From positions 558,001 to 622,000 of the forward strand of contig CAWJPA010000002.1 in assembly GCA_963844655.1 (NCBI GenBank): 64,000 bases of DNA. Direction: 5' to 3'. Source of the stretch: JASHPR01 sp963844655 (lineage in GTDB: Bacteria; Actinomycetota; Actinomycetes; Streptosporangiales; Streptosporangiaceae). The translations under genes and the position numbers were made by a program. Positions 42,575-51,279 of the stretch are shown here, piece by piece. Every line of letters starts with the position of its first letter. The first letter of the stretch is position 1. The notes under the pieces were generated by a model. It was not told where the DNA came from, ran no database searches, and saw only the letters and a list, made by a program, of their open reading frames with translations.

Positions 42575-43816
42575 ATGCTCACCCGGAGGGACGCACGCTC
42601 GCCGGCCAGCGAGGACAATGGCTACGTGGACCGAGCTGGGCCTGGCACAGGGGCTGACCCGCTGCGGCAGCTCGCTACCGCGCCGTACGCGCCCGCCGTG
42701 GCCGGAGCGCTGCTCGCGGCGGCTGCCGTGGCGCAGGCGATCGCGGCGCCCGTGGGTCACGGCCGGGCCGACGGCACGGACCTTCAGCTCGCCTTCGTGC
42801 TGCTCGCGCTGTTCACCACGCTGCCGCTCGGGCTGCTGTGGGCCTACCCGGCCGCCGCGGCCGCGGCGGTCAGCGCGGCGGCCGCGCTCTCCCTGTCCGC
42901 CTTTCACGCGCTGACCGCCGCGGGCCTGATCGCGGAGCTGATACTCCTGTACCGGCTGGGCCGGAGCGGCTCACAGCTGCTGGCCGCGGGCCTCGCCCTG
43001 CCCTTCCTGGTGCTGGCCGTGGCCGGCCCGCCGGACGCCAGGGCCAGGATCCCCGCCGTGCTGCTGGCCGCGCTGGGGCCGGCCGCGGCGTGGGCCGGCG
43101 CCGCCCGGCGGGCCCGCAGCGAGGCCGCGGAGCACAGCGCCGCCCGCCAGGTCATCGCCGGCTCGCTGCTTGAGCACACGGTGCGCGGGGAACGCGCCCG
43201 CGTCTCCCGCGAGCTGCACGACGTCGTCGCCCACCACATTTCCATGATCGCCGTACAGGCGGAGACGGCCAGGCTGACCACGGCCGGGATGCCCGCCGCC
43301 GGTGCGCAGCGGCTGTCCGCGATCGGCGATACCGCGCGGGCGGCGCTGACCGAGATGCGGCGCCTGCTGGGCGTGCTGCGCGAGGACACCGGGGACACCG
43401 CCGCGCACCGGCAGCCCCAGCCCGGCCTGAAGCAGCTCAATGAGCTGCTCGACGAGGCCAGGGACGCCTCGGGGTCGGGCGTGCGCCTCATCGTTCGCGG
43501 CTCCATCGTCACGCTCGATCCCGGCGTCGAGCTGGCGGCCTACCGCATCGTCCAGGAGGCGCTGACCAACGCCAGGCGGCATGCCGAGGGCGCCGCTGTG
43601 GACGTGGAGCTGCACTACACCGCGGAAGCCCTCTGGCTGCGCGTCCGTGACAACGGCCCCGGACCCCCGCCTGCGGCGCCGCCCGGCTCCCACGGGCTGC
43701 TCGGCATGCGCGAGCGCGCCGCGGCGGCCGGCGGTGAACTGCGCACCGGCGCCGGGACCGGCGGAGGCTTCGTGGTCGAGGCCAGGCTGCCGGCCGCGGC
43801 CGAGGCGGCCGCGTGA
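42575..43816 (+). CDS. NarL-family sensor histidine kinase
   Basis: 413 residues from ATG 42575 (GGGGGA upstream; GTG 42626 is an alternative start). An N-terminal set of four to six membrane helices (about 30-175), a HisKA_3 phospho-acceptor in VSRELHDVVAHHISMIAVQA, and an HATPase with EALTNARRHAEG and GLLGMRERAAAAGG. The stop overlaps the start of its response regulator as GTGA. The sensing part is within the membrane with no large external domain, which is typical of kinases that work with an ABC exporter as the actual detector. Confidence 0.9.
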   Translation: MLTRRDARSPASEDNGYVDRAGPGTGADPLRQLATAPYAPAVAGALLAAAAVAQAIAAPVGHGRADGTDLQLAFVLLALFTTLPLGLLWAYPAAAAAAVSAAAALSLSAFHALTAAGLIAELILLYRLGRSGSQLLAAGLALPFLVLAVAGPPDARARIPAVLLAALGPAAAWAGAARRARSEAAEHSAARQVIAGSLLEHTVRGERARVSRELHDVVAHHISMIAVQAETARLTTAGMPAAGAQRLSAIGDTARAALTEMRRLLGVLREDTGDTAAHRQPQPGLKQLNELLDEARDASGSGVRLIVRGSIVTLDPGVELAAYRIVQEALTNARRHAEGAAVDVELHYTAEALWLRVRDNGPGPPPAAPPGSHGLLGMRERAAAAGGELRTGAGTGGGFVVEARLPAAAEAAA

Positions 43817-44502
43817 CGGCCCAGGCCCCGGCGATCCGGGTTATCGTCGCCGACGACCATCAGGTGGTACGCGCCGGGTTCGCCGCGCTGCTCGACACGC
43901 AGCCGGACTTCACGGTGGTCGGCACGGCCTGCGACGGGATCCAGGCCGTGGAGATCGCCCGCGAGCTGCACCCCGACGTCGCGCTCATGGACGTGCGGAT
44001 GCCCAACATGGACGGCATCGAAGCCACCAAGCGGCTCGCCGGATCCGGGGCTGACGGCCCGCGGATCCTGATCCTGACCACCTTCGACCTGGACGAGTAC
44101 GTCTACGACGCGCTGTGCGCCGGCGCGAGCGGCTTCCTGCTCAAAGACGTCACCGCCGAGCGGCTGTTCGACGCGGTGCGCGTGGTCGCCACCGGTGAGG
44201 CGCTGCTCGCGCCGACCGTCACCCGGCGCCTGATCAGCGAGTTCACCCGGCTGCGCCCCAGGGCGGCGATCAGGCCCGCGACCGCGCTCGACGCACTCAC
44301 CCCCCGCGAGACCGAGGTGCTCAAGCTGGTCGCCGAGGGCCTGTCCAACCCGGAGATAGCGGCCCGGCTGGTCGTCACCGACGAGACCGTGAAGACGCAT
44401 GTCAGCCGGATACTGAACAAGCTCGGGCTGCGCGACCGCACGCAGGCCGTGGTGACCGCCTATGAATCGGGCCTGGTCGTCCCGGGCTCCGGCGCCGGCT
44501 AG
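43813..44502 (+). CDS. NarL/LuxR-family response regulator
   Basis: 229 residues from GTG 43813. The receiver has the phospho-acceptor D60 in DVALMDVRMPNMDG and TTFDLDEYVYDAL near the switch residues; the LuxR HTH is LTPRETEVLKLVAEGLSNPE and TVKTHVSRILNKLGLRDRT. It likely controls the divergent exporter operon. Its end overlaps the convergent YdjM-like gene by four bases. Confidence 0.93.
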   Translation: MTAQAPAIRVIVADDHQVVRAGFAALLDTQPDFTVVGTACDGIQAVEIARELHPDVALMDVRMPNMDGIEATKRLAGSGADGPRILILTTFDLDEYVYDALCAGASGFLLKDVTAERLFDAVRVVATGEALLAPTVTRRLISEFTRLRPRAAIRPATALDALTPRETEVLKLVAEGLSNPEIAARLVVTDETVKTHVSRILNKLGLRDRTQAVVTAYESGLVVPGSGAG

Positions 44503-45200
44503 CCGCCCAGCGCCTGAAGCTGCGCCGAGACGAACGCCGGGTCGATCACCCACCCGGCCAGGAGCAGCAGCGCGCCGGTCAGGACCGGGTCGACGATCAG
44601 GATCTCCGGGCGGGTGCCGGTGGTGAACGCCAGCGGCTCGGGCAGCAGGCGGAACCGGTACGTCGAGAGCGGGAACCCGAGCATGCAGCCCGAGTCGGTC
44701 AGCATGTCCCCGGCGATGTGGGTGCAGCAGCCGAGCAGCACCGCCAGCGGGATCAGCCACAGGCCGTAACCGAACCACACTTCCCAGGACGCGACCGCGA
44801 TCCCGATCAGGTCAGCGGTGTGGCCGCGGGCCAGGTGCAGCGCCGCTAGGCCGGCGGACACGCTGAGCGTCATCAGCAGCGCCAGCCCCGCCTTCCCGGC
44901 CCAGTCATCACGGTAGTGGCAGGAAAGCCAGGCCAGGCCGGTGAACAGCGCTATCCCGAGGAGGGAATGCGTCGCGTGCCGGTGACCGCCGCTGACCCGG
45001 CCGATGATCCAGGCGATGGCCTCGGACAGGAAGCCGAGGCTCCGGGCCGGCGACGAACCGCACTTGTCCAGGTCCGGGAGCAGTGCCATGCCCGCGGTGA
45101 AGCCCGCCAGCGCCGCGGCCTGCCCGGCCGGCAGGTGCAGGATGATCCCCGCGGCCGCCCCGGTGACCCCTCCGGAGAGCGCGTGCGAGTGCCCCAGCAT
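44499..45200 (-). CDS. YdjM-like membrane-bound metal-dependent hydrolase (DUF457 type)
   Basis: 233 residues from ATG 45200. MLGHSHALSGGVTGAAAG, LLPDLDKCGS, SGGHRHATHSLLG and the CTHIAGDMLTDSGC motif are the characteristic His/Asp metal ligands of the YdjM/YfhO-adjacent family, with several membrane helices between. The CTHIAGD block is typical. Its cellular role is unknown, although LexA control is known for YdjM in E. coli. Longer starts upstream are unlikely because the stretch is low-complexity. Confidence 0.78.
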   Translation of the reverse strand: MLGHSHALSGGVTGAAAGIILHLPAGQAAALAGFTAGMALLPDLDKCGSSPARSLGFLSEAIAWIIGRVSGGHRHATHSLLGIALFTGLAWLSCHYRDDWAGKAGLALLMTLSVSAGLAALHLARGHTADLIGIAVASWEVWFGYGLWLIPLAVLLGCCTHIAGDMLTDSGCMLGFPLSTYRFRLLPEPLAFTTGTRPEILIVDPVLTGALLLLAGWVIDPAFVSAQLQALGG

Positions 45201-45457
45201 CAGGCCGCCCGTGCCCGCCGTCGGGCATGCGCCGTATCCGGCGCCGCCCCTGTCATTACCGCCACCGCCCGCGCCATTCCCACCGCCCTTTCGCCCGCAG
45301 ATAGTAGCGAAAACGGGCAAGCCACCTGGCCTGCTGTGCCCGCGACACGCGGGCAGGCTCGCTGCCGCGGCCGGCCCGCGGGGAGCAGATAGCGTCTGTG
45401 CCTGACACGGGCCGGGCGCAGACGGGGGGCCGGGCCCGGTCCGACGGGGGTCATTCC

Positions 45458-47227
45458 ATGAGCATGCCGGGACAGGCTGGCCCGGCCGACACCGACCGCG
45501 GCAGCGCCGCCGGGCGGCACCGGCGGCCGAAGCAGCGCCTGCTGCCGCTGCGGCGACTGGCGCCAGGCGGCGGCGAACCCGCGCGCCCAGAGCCTGGCCC
45601 AGACCGCGGGGCCAGCATCGTGCGGTCCAGCGGCGTCATGGCGGCCGGCACGCTGGCCTCGCGGGTGACGGGCCTGCTGCGGACCCTCGCCCAGGCCTAC
45701 GCGCTCGGCGCGGTGTCACTGGCCGACGCGTACAACGTGGCCAACTCGCTGCCCAACGCCGTCTACAACCTCATGCTCGGCGGCATCCTGACCAGCGTGA
45801 TCGTGCCGCTGCTGGTCAACGCCGCGGCCCGCGACACCGACCGCGGCGAAGCCTACGACCAGCGGATGTTCACCCTGCTGACGTTCACACTTTTGGCCAT
45901 TACGCTGACCGCCACCCTCGCGGCCGCCCCCCTGGTCCATCTGTACTCCGGGCCGGTCACCGGGCCCGAGCTGCACCTGATGGTGATCTTCGCGTACTTC
46001 TTTATCCCGCAGATCTTCTTCTACGGCGTCAGCTCGCTGGCCGGGGCGGTGCTCAACACGCGGGGCAGCTTCGCGGCCCCGATGTGGACCCCCGTGATCA
46101 ACAACATCGTGGTGACCGGGGTCCTGCTCGGGTTCATCTCCGTGGCCGGGTTCGGCGTCCGCCCGGCCACGATCACCACGTCGGAGGTCCAGCTGCTCGG
46201 CCTGGGCACCACGCTCGGCGTGGCGGCGCAGACGGCCGCGCTCATCCCGGCGCTGCGGCGGGCCGGGTTCCGCTGGCGGCCGCGGTTCGACTTCCGGCGC
46301 ACGGAGCTGGGTGAGATCCGGCGCATGGCCACGTGGATGTTCGGCTACATCGCCACCACCCAGGTGACGCTCCTGGTCACCACCCGGGTGGCCAACGACG
46401 CGAGCGTGCTCGCCGCCCGCGCGCACGTCGGGTACGGCGCGGGGTACACCCCGTTCGCGTACGCGTGGCAGCTGTTCCAGATGCCGTACGCGATCGTCGG
46501 TATCTCAGTGATCACCGCGCTCCTGCCCCGGATGAGCGCGCACGCGGCGGCCCGCAGGCCGGACCGCGTGCGGGCGGATTTCTCGGCCGGGCTCAGGCTC
46601 TCGTCGGTGATCGTGGTGCCGTCGGCCCTGGTGCTGGCCGTGCTCGGCCCGGACCTCGCCGAGGTGTTCCTGGCCCACGGCGCCACCAGCGTGGCCAGCG
46701 CCCGCTACATGGGCGAGGTGTTCGCGGTGCTCTGCCTCGGCCTGGTCCCCTACACGGTGTTCCAGCTGCAGCTGCGGGTGTTCTATGCCCTGCACGACAG
46801 CCGCACGCCCGCGCTGATCGGCGTGGTCACGATGATCGTCAATGTCGGCGCCAACTACGCCGCCCTGGTTCTGCTGCCGCCCGGTCAGGTCGTGGCGGGC
46901 CTCGGGTTCGCCTTCGGCCTAGGCAACCTGGCCGGCGCGGCGCTGGCCTGGCGGCTGCTCAGCCGCAGGCTCGGCGGGATGGACGGCCGGGGCATCGGCG
47001 GCTGCCTGCTGCGGACGCACGCCGCCGCGGTGCTGCCCGCGCTTCTCGCGCTCGCCCTGTCGCTGGCCGCCTCGGCGGTGCTGCCGGGCGGCCCGCTCGG
47101 CGCCCTGGTCACGGTGGCCGTGGCCGGGGGCGCGGCGGTGGTGCTCTATCTGCTGCTGGCCCGGGTCTTCCGGGTCACCGAGCTCACCGACCTGCTCGCG
47201 ACGGTAACCGCGAGGCTGCGCCGGTGA
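45458..47227 (+). CDS. murJ: Lipid II flippase MurJ homologue
   Basis: 589 residues from ATG 45458 (45464 and an upstream GTG at 45398 are other choices). A Pro/Arg-rich cytosolic N-terminus of about 50 residues precedes 14 membrane helices; GTLASRVTGLLRTLAQAYALG is the MviN/MurJ start, and LNTRGSFAAPMWTPVINN and FQLQLRVFYALHDSRTPAL are conserved. MurJ moves lipid II to the outer face for cell-wall synthesis. In actinobacteria it often has such an extended N-terminus. It stands alone between convergent neighbours. Confidence 0.87.
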   Translation: MSMPGQAGPADTDRGSAAGRHRRPKQRLLPLRRLAPGGGEPARPEPGPDRGASIVRSSGVMAAGTLASRVTGLLRTLAQAYALGAVSLADAYNVANSLPNAVYNLMLGGILTSVIVPLLVNAAARDTDRGEAYDQRMFTLLTFTLLAITLTATLAAAPLVHLYSGPVTGPELHLMVIFAYFFIPQIFFYGVSSLAGAVLNTRGSFAAPMWTPVINNIVVTGVLLGFISVAGFGVRPATITTSEVQLLGLGTTLGVAAQTAALIPALRRAGFRWRPRFDFRRTELGEIRRMATWMFGYIATTQVTLLVTTRVANDASVLAARAHVGYGAGYTPFAYAWQLFQMPYAIVGISVITALLPRMSAHAAARRPDRVRADFSAGLRLSSVIVVPSALVLAVLGPDLAEVFLAHGATSVASARYMGEVFAVLCLGLVPYTVFQLQLRVFYALHDSRTPALIGVVTMIVNVGANYAALVLLPPGQVVAGLGFAFGLGNLAGAALAWRLLSRRLGGMDGRGIGGCLLRTHAAAVLPALLALALSLAASAVLPGGPLGALVTVAVAGGAAVVLYLLLARVFRVTELTDLLATVTARLRR

Positions 47228-47261
47228 TAAGGCGGGCCCGCCTGCCCGGGCCTGCCGAGAG

Positions 47262-47302
47262 CGGCTCTCTGGCCCGGCCCCCCGTCCCGGGCCAGAGAGC
47301 CG
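47262..47302. terminator. Strong bidirectional terminator-type hairpin
   Basis: CGGCTCTCTGGCCCGG (47262-47277) and CCGGGCCAGAGAGCCG (47287-47302) are perfect 16-base complements around a nine-base loop. It lies between the convergent murJ gene and the gene ending at 47313. A weak T-tract is absent, but stem strength is high. Confidence 0.75.
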
Positions 47303-47312
47303 ACGTGCGCCG

Positions 47313-47990
47313 TTACCGGCGCACTGCCGCGAGCTTCTGCTCCGCCGCAGGCACGCGCTCGGCGCCCAGCTCGCGGCCGATCCAGCGGTCGAGCACGTCG
47401 TCGCTTACCCAGGAGGTGATCAGCGCGTAGCGCGGATGCGGGCCCGGGTGCCAGACCACGTGGTAGAGCCGCTGGGTGTCGATGACCAGCTGCATGGTCG
47501 GGTGCAGCGGGATGCGGGTCTCGGTCGCCGGGTCATCCTTGTCCTCGCGCAGGATGAACACCGACTGGCCGGGCTGGTTGTCCAGCTCGAGCCAGGACCG
47601 GACCACCCAGCCCTGGCCATCCGGGTTAAGGCGGTTGTTGTCGTCCAGGTGCAGCTGGCGCAGCGCGGTCGCCTCATCGCTGGGGTTCAGCTTGATGACC
47701 CGGACCCGGCCGAAGTTGCCGCCAATTTCCTCGGCATACTTGGCGAGGCCGGGCGCCACTTCGCGGTTTTTGGTCCAGAGACCATCCCGGTCTGGCTTGC
47801 CGTGATCCCAGAAACCGCGGCAGTCCATCTCGCCCGTCGCCGAGGTCAGCGGCGCAAAGTTCGTGTCGCCCCCGCTCTTCCAGTCCATGTACTCGAGTGA
47901 TTCCCACTCGGCTGGCGCAATGGGCTTTCCCGGCCGGTCGCGCAGAATGACATAGCCTTTGTCGGCCAGGATGTCGAGCTTGCGATGCAT
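47313..47990 (-). CDS. Unrecognised protein with possible double-stranded beta-helix
   Basis: 225 residues from ATG 47990. I do not recognise the family. A stretch with LRQLHLDDNNRLNPDGQ, WVVRSWLELDNQPGQS and YHVVWHPGPHPRYALITSWV has the spacing of an HxD...H iron site in a cupin-like fold, which suggests a 2OG-Fe(II)-type oxygenase or a related dsbh protein. The early part (YMDWKSGGDTNFAPL) is not familiar. It has a 276-base gap upstream that is less GC-rich and faces the methyltransferase gene. Confidence 0.55.
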   Translation of the reverse strand: MHRKLDILADKGYVILRDRPGKPIAPAEWESLEYMDWKSGGDTNFAPLTSATGEMDCRGFWDHGKPDRDGLWTKNREVAPGLAKYAEEIGGNFGRVRVIKLNPSDEATALRQLHLDDNNRLNPDGQGWVVRSWLELDNQPGQSVFILREDKDDPATETRIPLHPTMQLVIDTQRLYHVVWHPGPHPRYALITSWVSDDVLDRWIGRELGAERVPAAEQKLAAVRR

Positions 47991-48266
47991 GCACTCCCCC
48001 TCGTGCGGACGTTACTTTCGTATTCGGTCCGCCCGGACCTATATCCTCTGGCCACTGGGGCTACTCGCACTCAACCCTCGTCTTATTCAGCCATGGCGAT
48101 GATTTTGTGCTCCCATTGCCAGGGCTGCCGACCACATTCCCGGCTCAGAAGCATGGCCTTACCGGGCCCGGATCCCGCCTCGACTTAGCAAAGCTTCCTT
48201 AAAAGAAACCGCCCCGCCGCTTGCACCTGCTGGTTGTGGGATACCTCACATCCGGGAGGGGACACG

Positions 48267-49019
48267 ATGGCAACGACAACACATGGATCACGCCGCACCG
48301 ATTACTACGACGACCCTGAATTCAACTACGCCGAGTGGTGGCGGGGCCGCGAGTACGAGCACGAGGCCGAGGTCATGGCCATCCAGCGGCTGCTGGAGGA
48401 CAGGCGGTTCGGGTATGCCGTGGACGTCGGGGGCGGCTTCGGGCGCCTCAGCGTGATTCTTGCGGATTACGCGGACCGCGTTACCCTGGTCGACTCGAGC
48501 GTTCAGCAGCTGGACCTGTCCAAAGACTTTCTCGCGCGCCATCCGCGTGTGGACAGCCGACTGATGGTCGCCAGCGAACTGGGATTTCCCGACGCGAGCG
48601 TGGACCTGGTCACGATGGTCCGGGTGATGCACCACCTGCCCGACCCGGCCGCGGTTTTCAGCGAGGTATCGCGGATCCTGCGCCCGGGCGGCGCCGTAAT
48701 CATCGAAGCCGCGAACACGCTTCATGCGGTGAGCCGGCTGCGCTACATGATGCGCGGCGAGCGGATTCCGGCCGCGGCCGTGGATATCGGGTCGACCGGC
48801 GATATCCCGTACGTGAATCACCACCCGGAAACTGTCGAGGGTCAGCTCGAGGCGGCCGGCCTGCACGTCAAGCGCAGGCTTTCGGTATCTAACCTGCGTC
48901 ATCCGGCGGTCAAGCTGGTCATGCCGAAGCGGGCCATGCTGGCCGTGGAGGACAAGGCGCAGGAGCGGCTCGCCGGTATTAACTTCGGCCCGAGCATGTT
49001 TTTCCTGGCCGAGAAGTAG
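48267..49019 (+). CDS. SAM-dependent class I methyltransferase
   Basis: 250 residues from ATG 48267, with GGGAGGGGAC upstream. The SAM-binding motif is VDVGGGFGRLSVILADYADR, then VTLVDSSVQQL (acidic) and MVRVMHHLPDPAAVFSEVSR, then ILRPGGAVIIEAAN. The pattern fits small-molecule methyltransferases of the UbiE/Methyltransf_11 group. The 276-base gap before it is divergent from the unknown gene at 47313. Ends in a strong terminator. Confidence 0.9.
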   Translation: MATTTHGSRRTDYYDDPEFNYAEWWRGREYEHEAEVMAIQRLLEDRRFGYAVDVGGGFGRLSVILADYADRVTLVDSSVQQLDLSKDFLARHPRVDSRLMVASELGFPDASVDLVTMVRVMHHLPDPAAVFSEVSRILRPGGAVIIEAANTLHAVSRLRYMMRGERIPAAAVDIGSTGDIPYVNHHPETVEGQLEAAGLHVKRRLSVSNLRHPAVKLVMPKRAMLAVEDKAQERLAGINFGPSMFFLAEK

Positions 49020-49034
49020 CACCTTAGCTTCCGT

Positions 49035-49070
49035 ATCCCGCGCCCGGGTCTTTCGTCCCGGGCGCGGGAT
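49035..49070. terminator. Terminator-type hairpin after the methyltransferase gene
   Basis: ATCCCGCGCCCGGG (49035-49048) and CCCGGGCGCGGGAT (49057-49070) are exact complements around TCTTTCGT, followed by TTCTC. It sits between the methyltransferase (plus) and the phosphotransferase (minus), both ending here. Confidence 0.8.
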
Positions 49071-49087
49071 TTCTCATGCGGCGGTGG

Positions 49088-49966
49088 TCACGGCCGCAGC
49101 GCGTCGGCCACACCGAGCCAGGTGGTGACGTAGGGCGCGGTGAAGTGCCGGATCACCCAGTCGACCAGGCGCAGGCTCATGTGGGCCCAGCAAGCCAGGA
49201 CCACGTCGTCGGGCGCGGTGCCCTGCAACTGCCCGGCCAGCCACCGGCCCAGGTCCGGAGCACGGCGGGCGAGGTCGAACCGGAGGGTGAACAGATCGAA
49301 GTACCCGTGGCTGCGCCCCGCGCCGTCCCAGTCGACCACGCCGGTGACCGTCCCGGCCCCGTCGACCAGCACGTTCTCGGGATGGAAATCGAAGTGCACC
49401 AGGTCGGTCCCGGCCAGGTGCTCGGGCACGGCGGCGCCGACCTCCTCGATCTCGGCCAGCAGCCGGGCGGTGCGCTGGTCGTAGTCCGCCAGCGGCCCGT
49501 GCAGGCAGAACCCGGGGCCGTCCTCTCTCAGGTACAGCGACGGGGCCGGGTCGTCGCGATCGGCCAGGATGTTGCGGCAGCGCTGGTTCACCTCGATCAT
49601 CGACTCGATCGTGCGGCGGCTTGGAGCCGCGGGCGCGGAACCTGGCAGCAGCTCCTGCACGACGGCCGTAGCGCCCGGCAACTCCTGGACTAGTTCGTAG
49701 CGGGGAGCGGGGACGCCGTGCCCCCGGCCCACGGCGAGCAGCGCTTCGGTCCGCTGCGCGGCGGCCGCGCTACCGGGAGGCCTCGTGGTCAGCACCGACC
49801 GCCGCCCGTCGGGCCACCGGACGTAGGCGGCGCCGACCTGGCCGCCGGGGCACGGGCCCTCCACCTCGAGCCGGACCCCGGCGGTGTCGCGCAGCTGGGC
49901 CACGGCCGCGGCCACGTCCAGCCGCGCGACCCGGGGGAACGAGGACGTCCTGCCGGGGTCAGCCAC
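49088..49966 (-). CDS. Aminoglycoside phosphotransferase-like kinase
   Basis: 292 residues from GTG 49966, which overlaps the stop of the upstream dehydrogenase by eight bases (GTGGCTGA). The catalytic block is LVHFDFHPENVLVD with Asp and the Mg-binding DWDGAGRSHGYFDL; the N-lobe lysine region is weaker. It belongs to the APH/choline-kinase family, which can act on antibiotics, sugars or amino alcohols, so drug resistance is not assured. Coupling to a zinc dehydrogenase suggests a metabolic substrate. Confidence 0.82.
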   Translation of the reverse strand: MADPGRTSSFPRVARLDVAAAVAQLRDTAGVRLEVEGPCPGGQVGAAYVRWPDGRRSVLTTRPPGSAAAAQRTEALLAVGRGHGVPAPRYELVQELPGATAVVQELLPGSAPAAPSRRTIESMIEVNQRCRNILADRDDPAPSLYLREDGPGFCLHGPLADYDQRTARLLAEIEEVGAAVPEHLAGTDLVHFDFHPENVLVDGAGTVTGVVDWDGAGRSHGYFDLFTLRFDLARRAPDLGRWLAGQLQGTAPDDVVLACWAHMSLRLVDWVIRHFTAPYVTTWLGVADALRP

Positions 49967-50972
49967 GGGGGTCGACGTGGATCTTGGGGCCGGGCCCGGC
50001 GCCCGGCGGCCGCCAGCCCGCGAGCACCTCACCGGCCTCCGCGAGGCTCACGGTGGCCGCCACCAACGGGCGCGGATCCACCGACCCGGCCGCGTACTGC
50101 TCGATGGTCCCGGCCAGGCCCGCCGACGCGCCCAGGATGCCCACGGCCGTGAGGTCCTTCAGCACCAGGGTCCGGCTGTCGATGGTGCTGGGGCGGCCGG
50201 CCACGCCGATCAGCACCACCCGCCGGCCCGGCTCGACCAGGTCGAGGGCCCGCGCCGGGAGCTCGGCCGAGTTCGACGCGTCGATGATCGCGGCGAACGG
50301 CAGCCGCGGCAGGTCCGCCGCGGTCCACGCGCCGTGCACGCCAGCCGCCCGGGCGAAGTCGAGCGACGCCCGGGTCAGGCCGAGCACGTGCACCTCCGCG
50401 CCGTGCGCGAGCGCGAACTGCGCGACCAGCAGGCCGATGGTGCCGGGGCCGAGCACCAGGACCTGCTCCCCCGGCTGGAGATCCGCGGCCCAGACCGAGC
50501 GCAGCGCGCTCCCGCCCGGCTCGACCATGGCTCCGGCCACGTCGTCCACGGTGTCGGGCAGCGGGTGCAGCGCGCTGACCGGCATGGCCATCCGCTCTGC
50601 GAGCGCGCCAGGGAAGCCGCGCCGGATCCCGACCTCGTAGCGGTCATCGCACACGTGCGGACGGCCGCTCAGGCACCGGTCGCATCGGCCGCAGCCCAGC
50701 ATGGTGTCGCCGGTGGTCCGGCGGCCCACCCAGCCCGGGTCGACCCCGTCGCCGACCGCGGAGACGGTGCCGCACCACTCGTGCCCGAGCCGGATCGGGT
50801 ACGCGGCGTGGCCCTGCTGCAGGTAGGCCATCTCGCCGGTGCAGAGCTCGACGTCGGTGCCGCACACACCCACGCGGTCGATATCCACGACCACCTGGCC
50901 CGGCGCGGGCGCCGGGTCCTCGACGTCCCGGACCTCCGACCGGTGCGGCCCGGTGACCACGAACGCTCTCAT
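49959..50972 (-). CDS. Zinc-dependent medium-chain dehydrogenase (sugar/polyol type)
   Basis: 337 residues from ATG 50972. Catalytic zinc ligands: VGVCGTDVEL (Cys) and RLGHEWCGTV (His). Structural zinc: CGRCDRCLSGRPHVC. NAD site: VLVLGPGTIGLLVAQFALA. It oxidises an alcohol group of a sugar or polyol, similar to threonine dehydrogenase/glucose dehydrogenase-like proteins. It is divergent from the IlvD/Edd-type dehydratase, which may act on a later product, and coupled to the kinase downstream. Confidence 0.87.
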   Translation of the reverse strand: MRAFVVTGPHRSEVRDVEDPAPAPGQVVVDIDRVGVCGTDVELCTGEMAYLQQGHAAYPIRLGHEWCGTVSAVGDGVDPGWVGRRTTGDTMLGCGRCDRCLSGRPHVCDDRYEVGIRRGFPGALAERMAMPVSALHPLPDTVDDVAGAMVEPGGSALRSVWAADLQPGEQVLVLGPGTIGLLVAQFALAHGAEVHVLGLTRASLDFARAAGVHGAWTAADLPRLPFAAIIDASNSAELPARALDLVEPGRRVVLIGVAGRPSTIDSRTLVLKDLTAVGILGASAGLAGTIEQYAAGSVDPRPLVAATVSLAEAGEVLAGWRPPGAGPGPKIHVDPRG

Positions 50973-51057
50973 GCCCGAGCCAACCTAACCTCCGCCGCCT
51001 TCAACACGACCTGCCCTGACGCCAGCCGTCCCGCCGCGCACTCCTCATGCCCACCCC

Positions 51058-51215
51058 ACCGGCTTCGCGCCGCACACGCCAGCCACTCCCCATGCCAGCT
51101 CACCAGCCTCGCCGCCGCCCACGCCAGTCCTCCCCCACGCCCAGGTCACCGCCTCCCCGCCGTCCGCGCCAGCCACTCCCCGTGCCCAGGTCACCGGCTT
51201 CTCCGTCGCCTGCGT
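51058..51215. repeat. Degenerate 45-bp tandem repeat in an otherwise empty 307-base gap
   Basis: The gap 50973-51279 has no gene. From 51058 to about 51215 there are roughly 3.5 copies of a 44-46-base unit, each containing ACGCCAGCCACTCCCC or a close variant and ending CAGGTCAC or GCTCAC. The copies differ at several positions, so the array is old or drifting. It lies between the divergent dehydrogenase and dehydratase genes and could act as a spacer for control proteins. Confidence 0.7.
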
Positions 51216-51279
51216 CACGAGTAGGTTGAGGGGACATTTGTGGATCTTAGGCGAAGTTCCAGGAGGCGGAAGAGCGTCA

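Noticed and set aside
49088..49966. A true aminoglycoside-resistance enzyme
   Set aside because: Only the general APH/choline-kinase motifs are visible, and the neighbours are metabolic. Specificity cannot be claimed.
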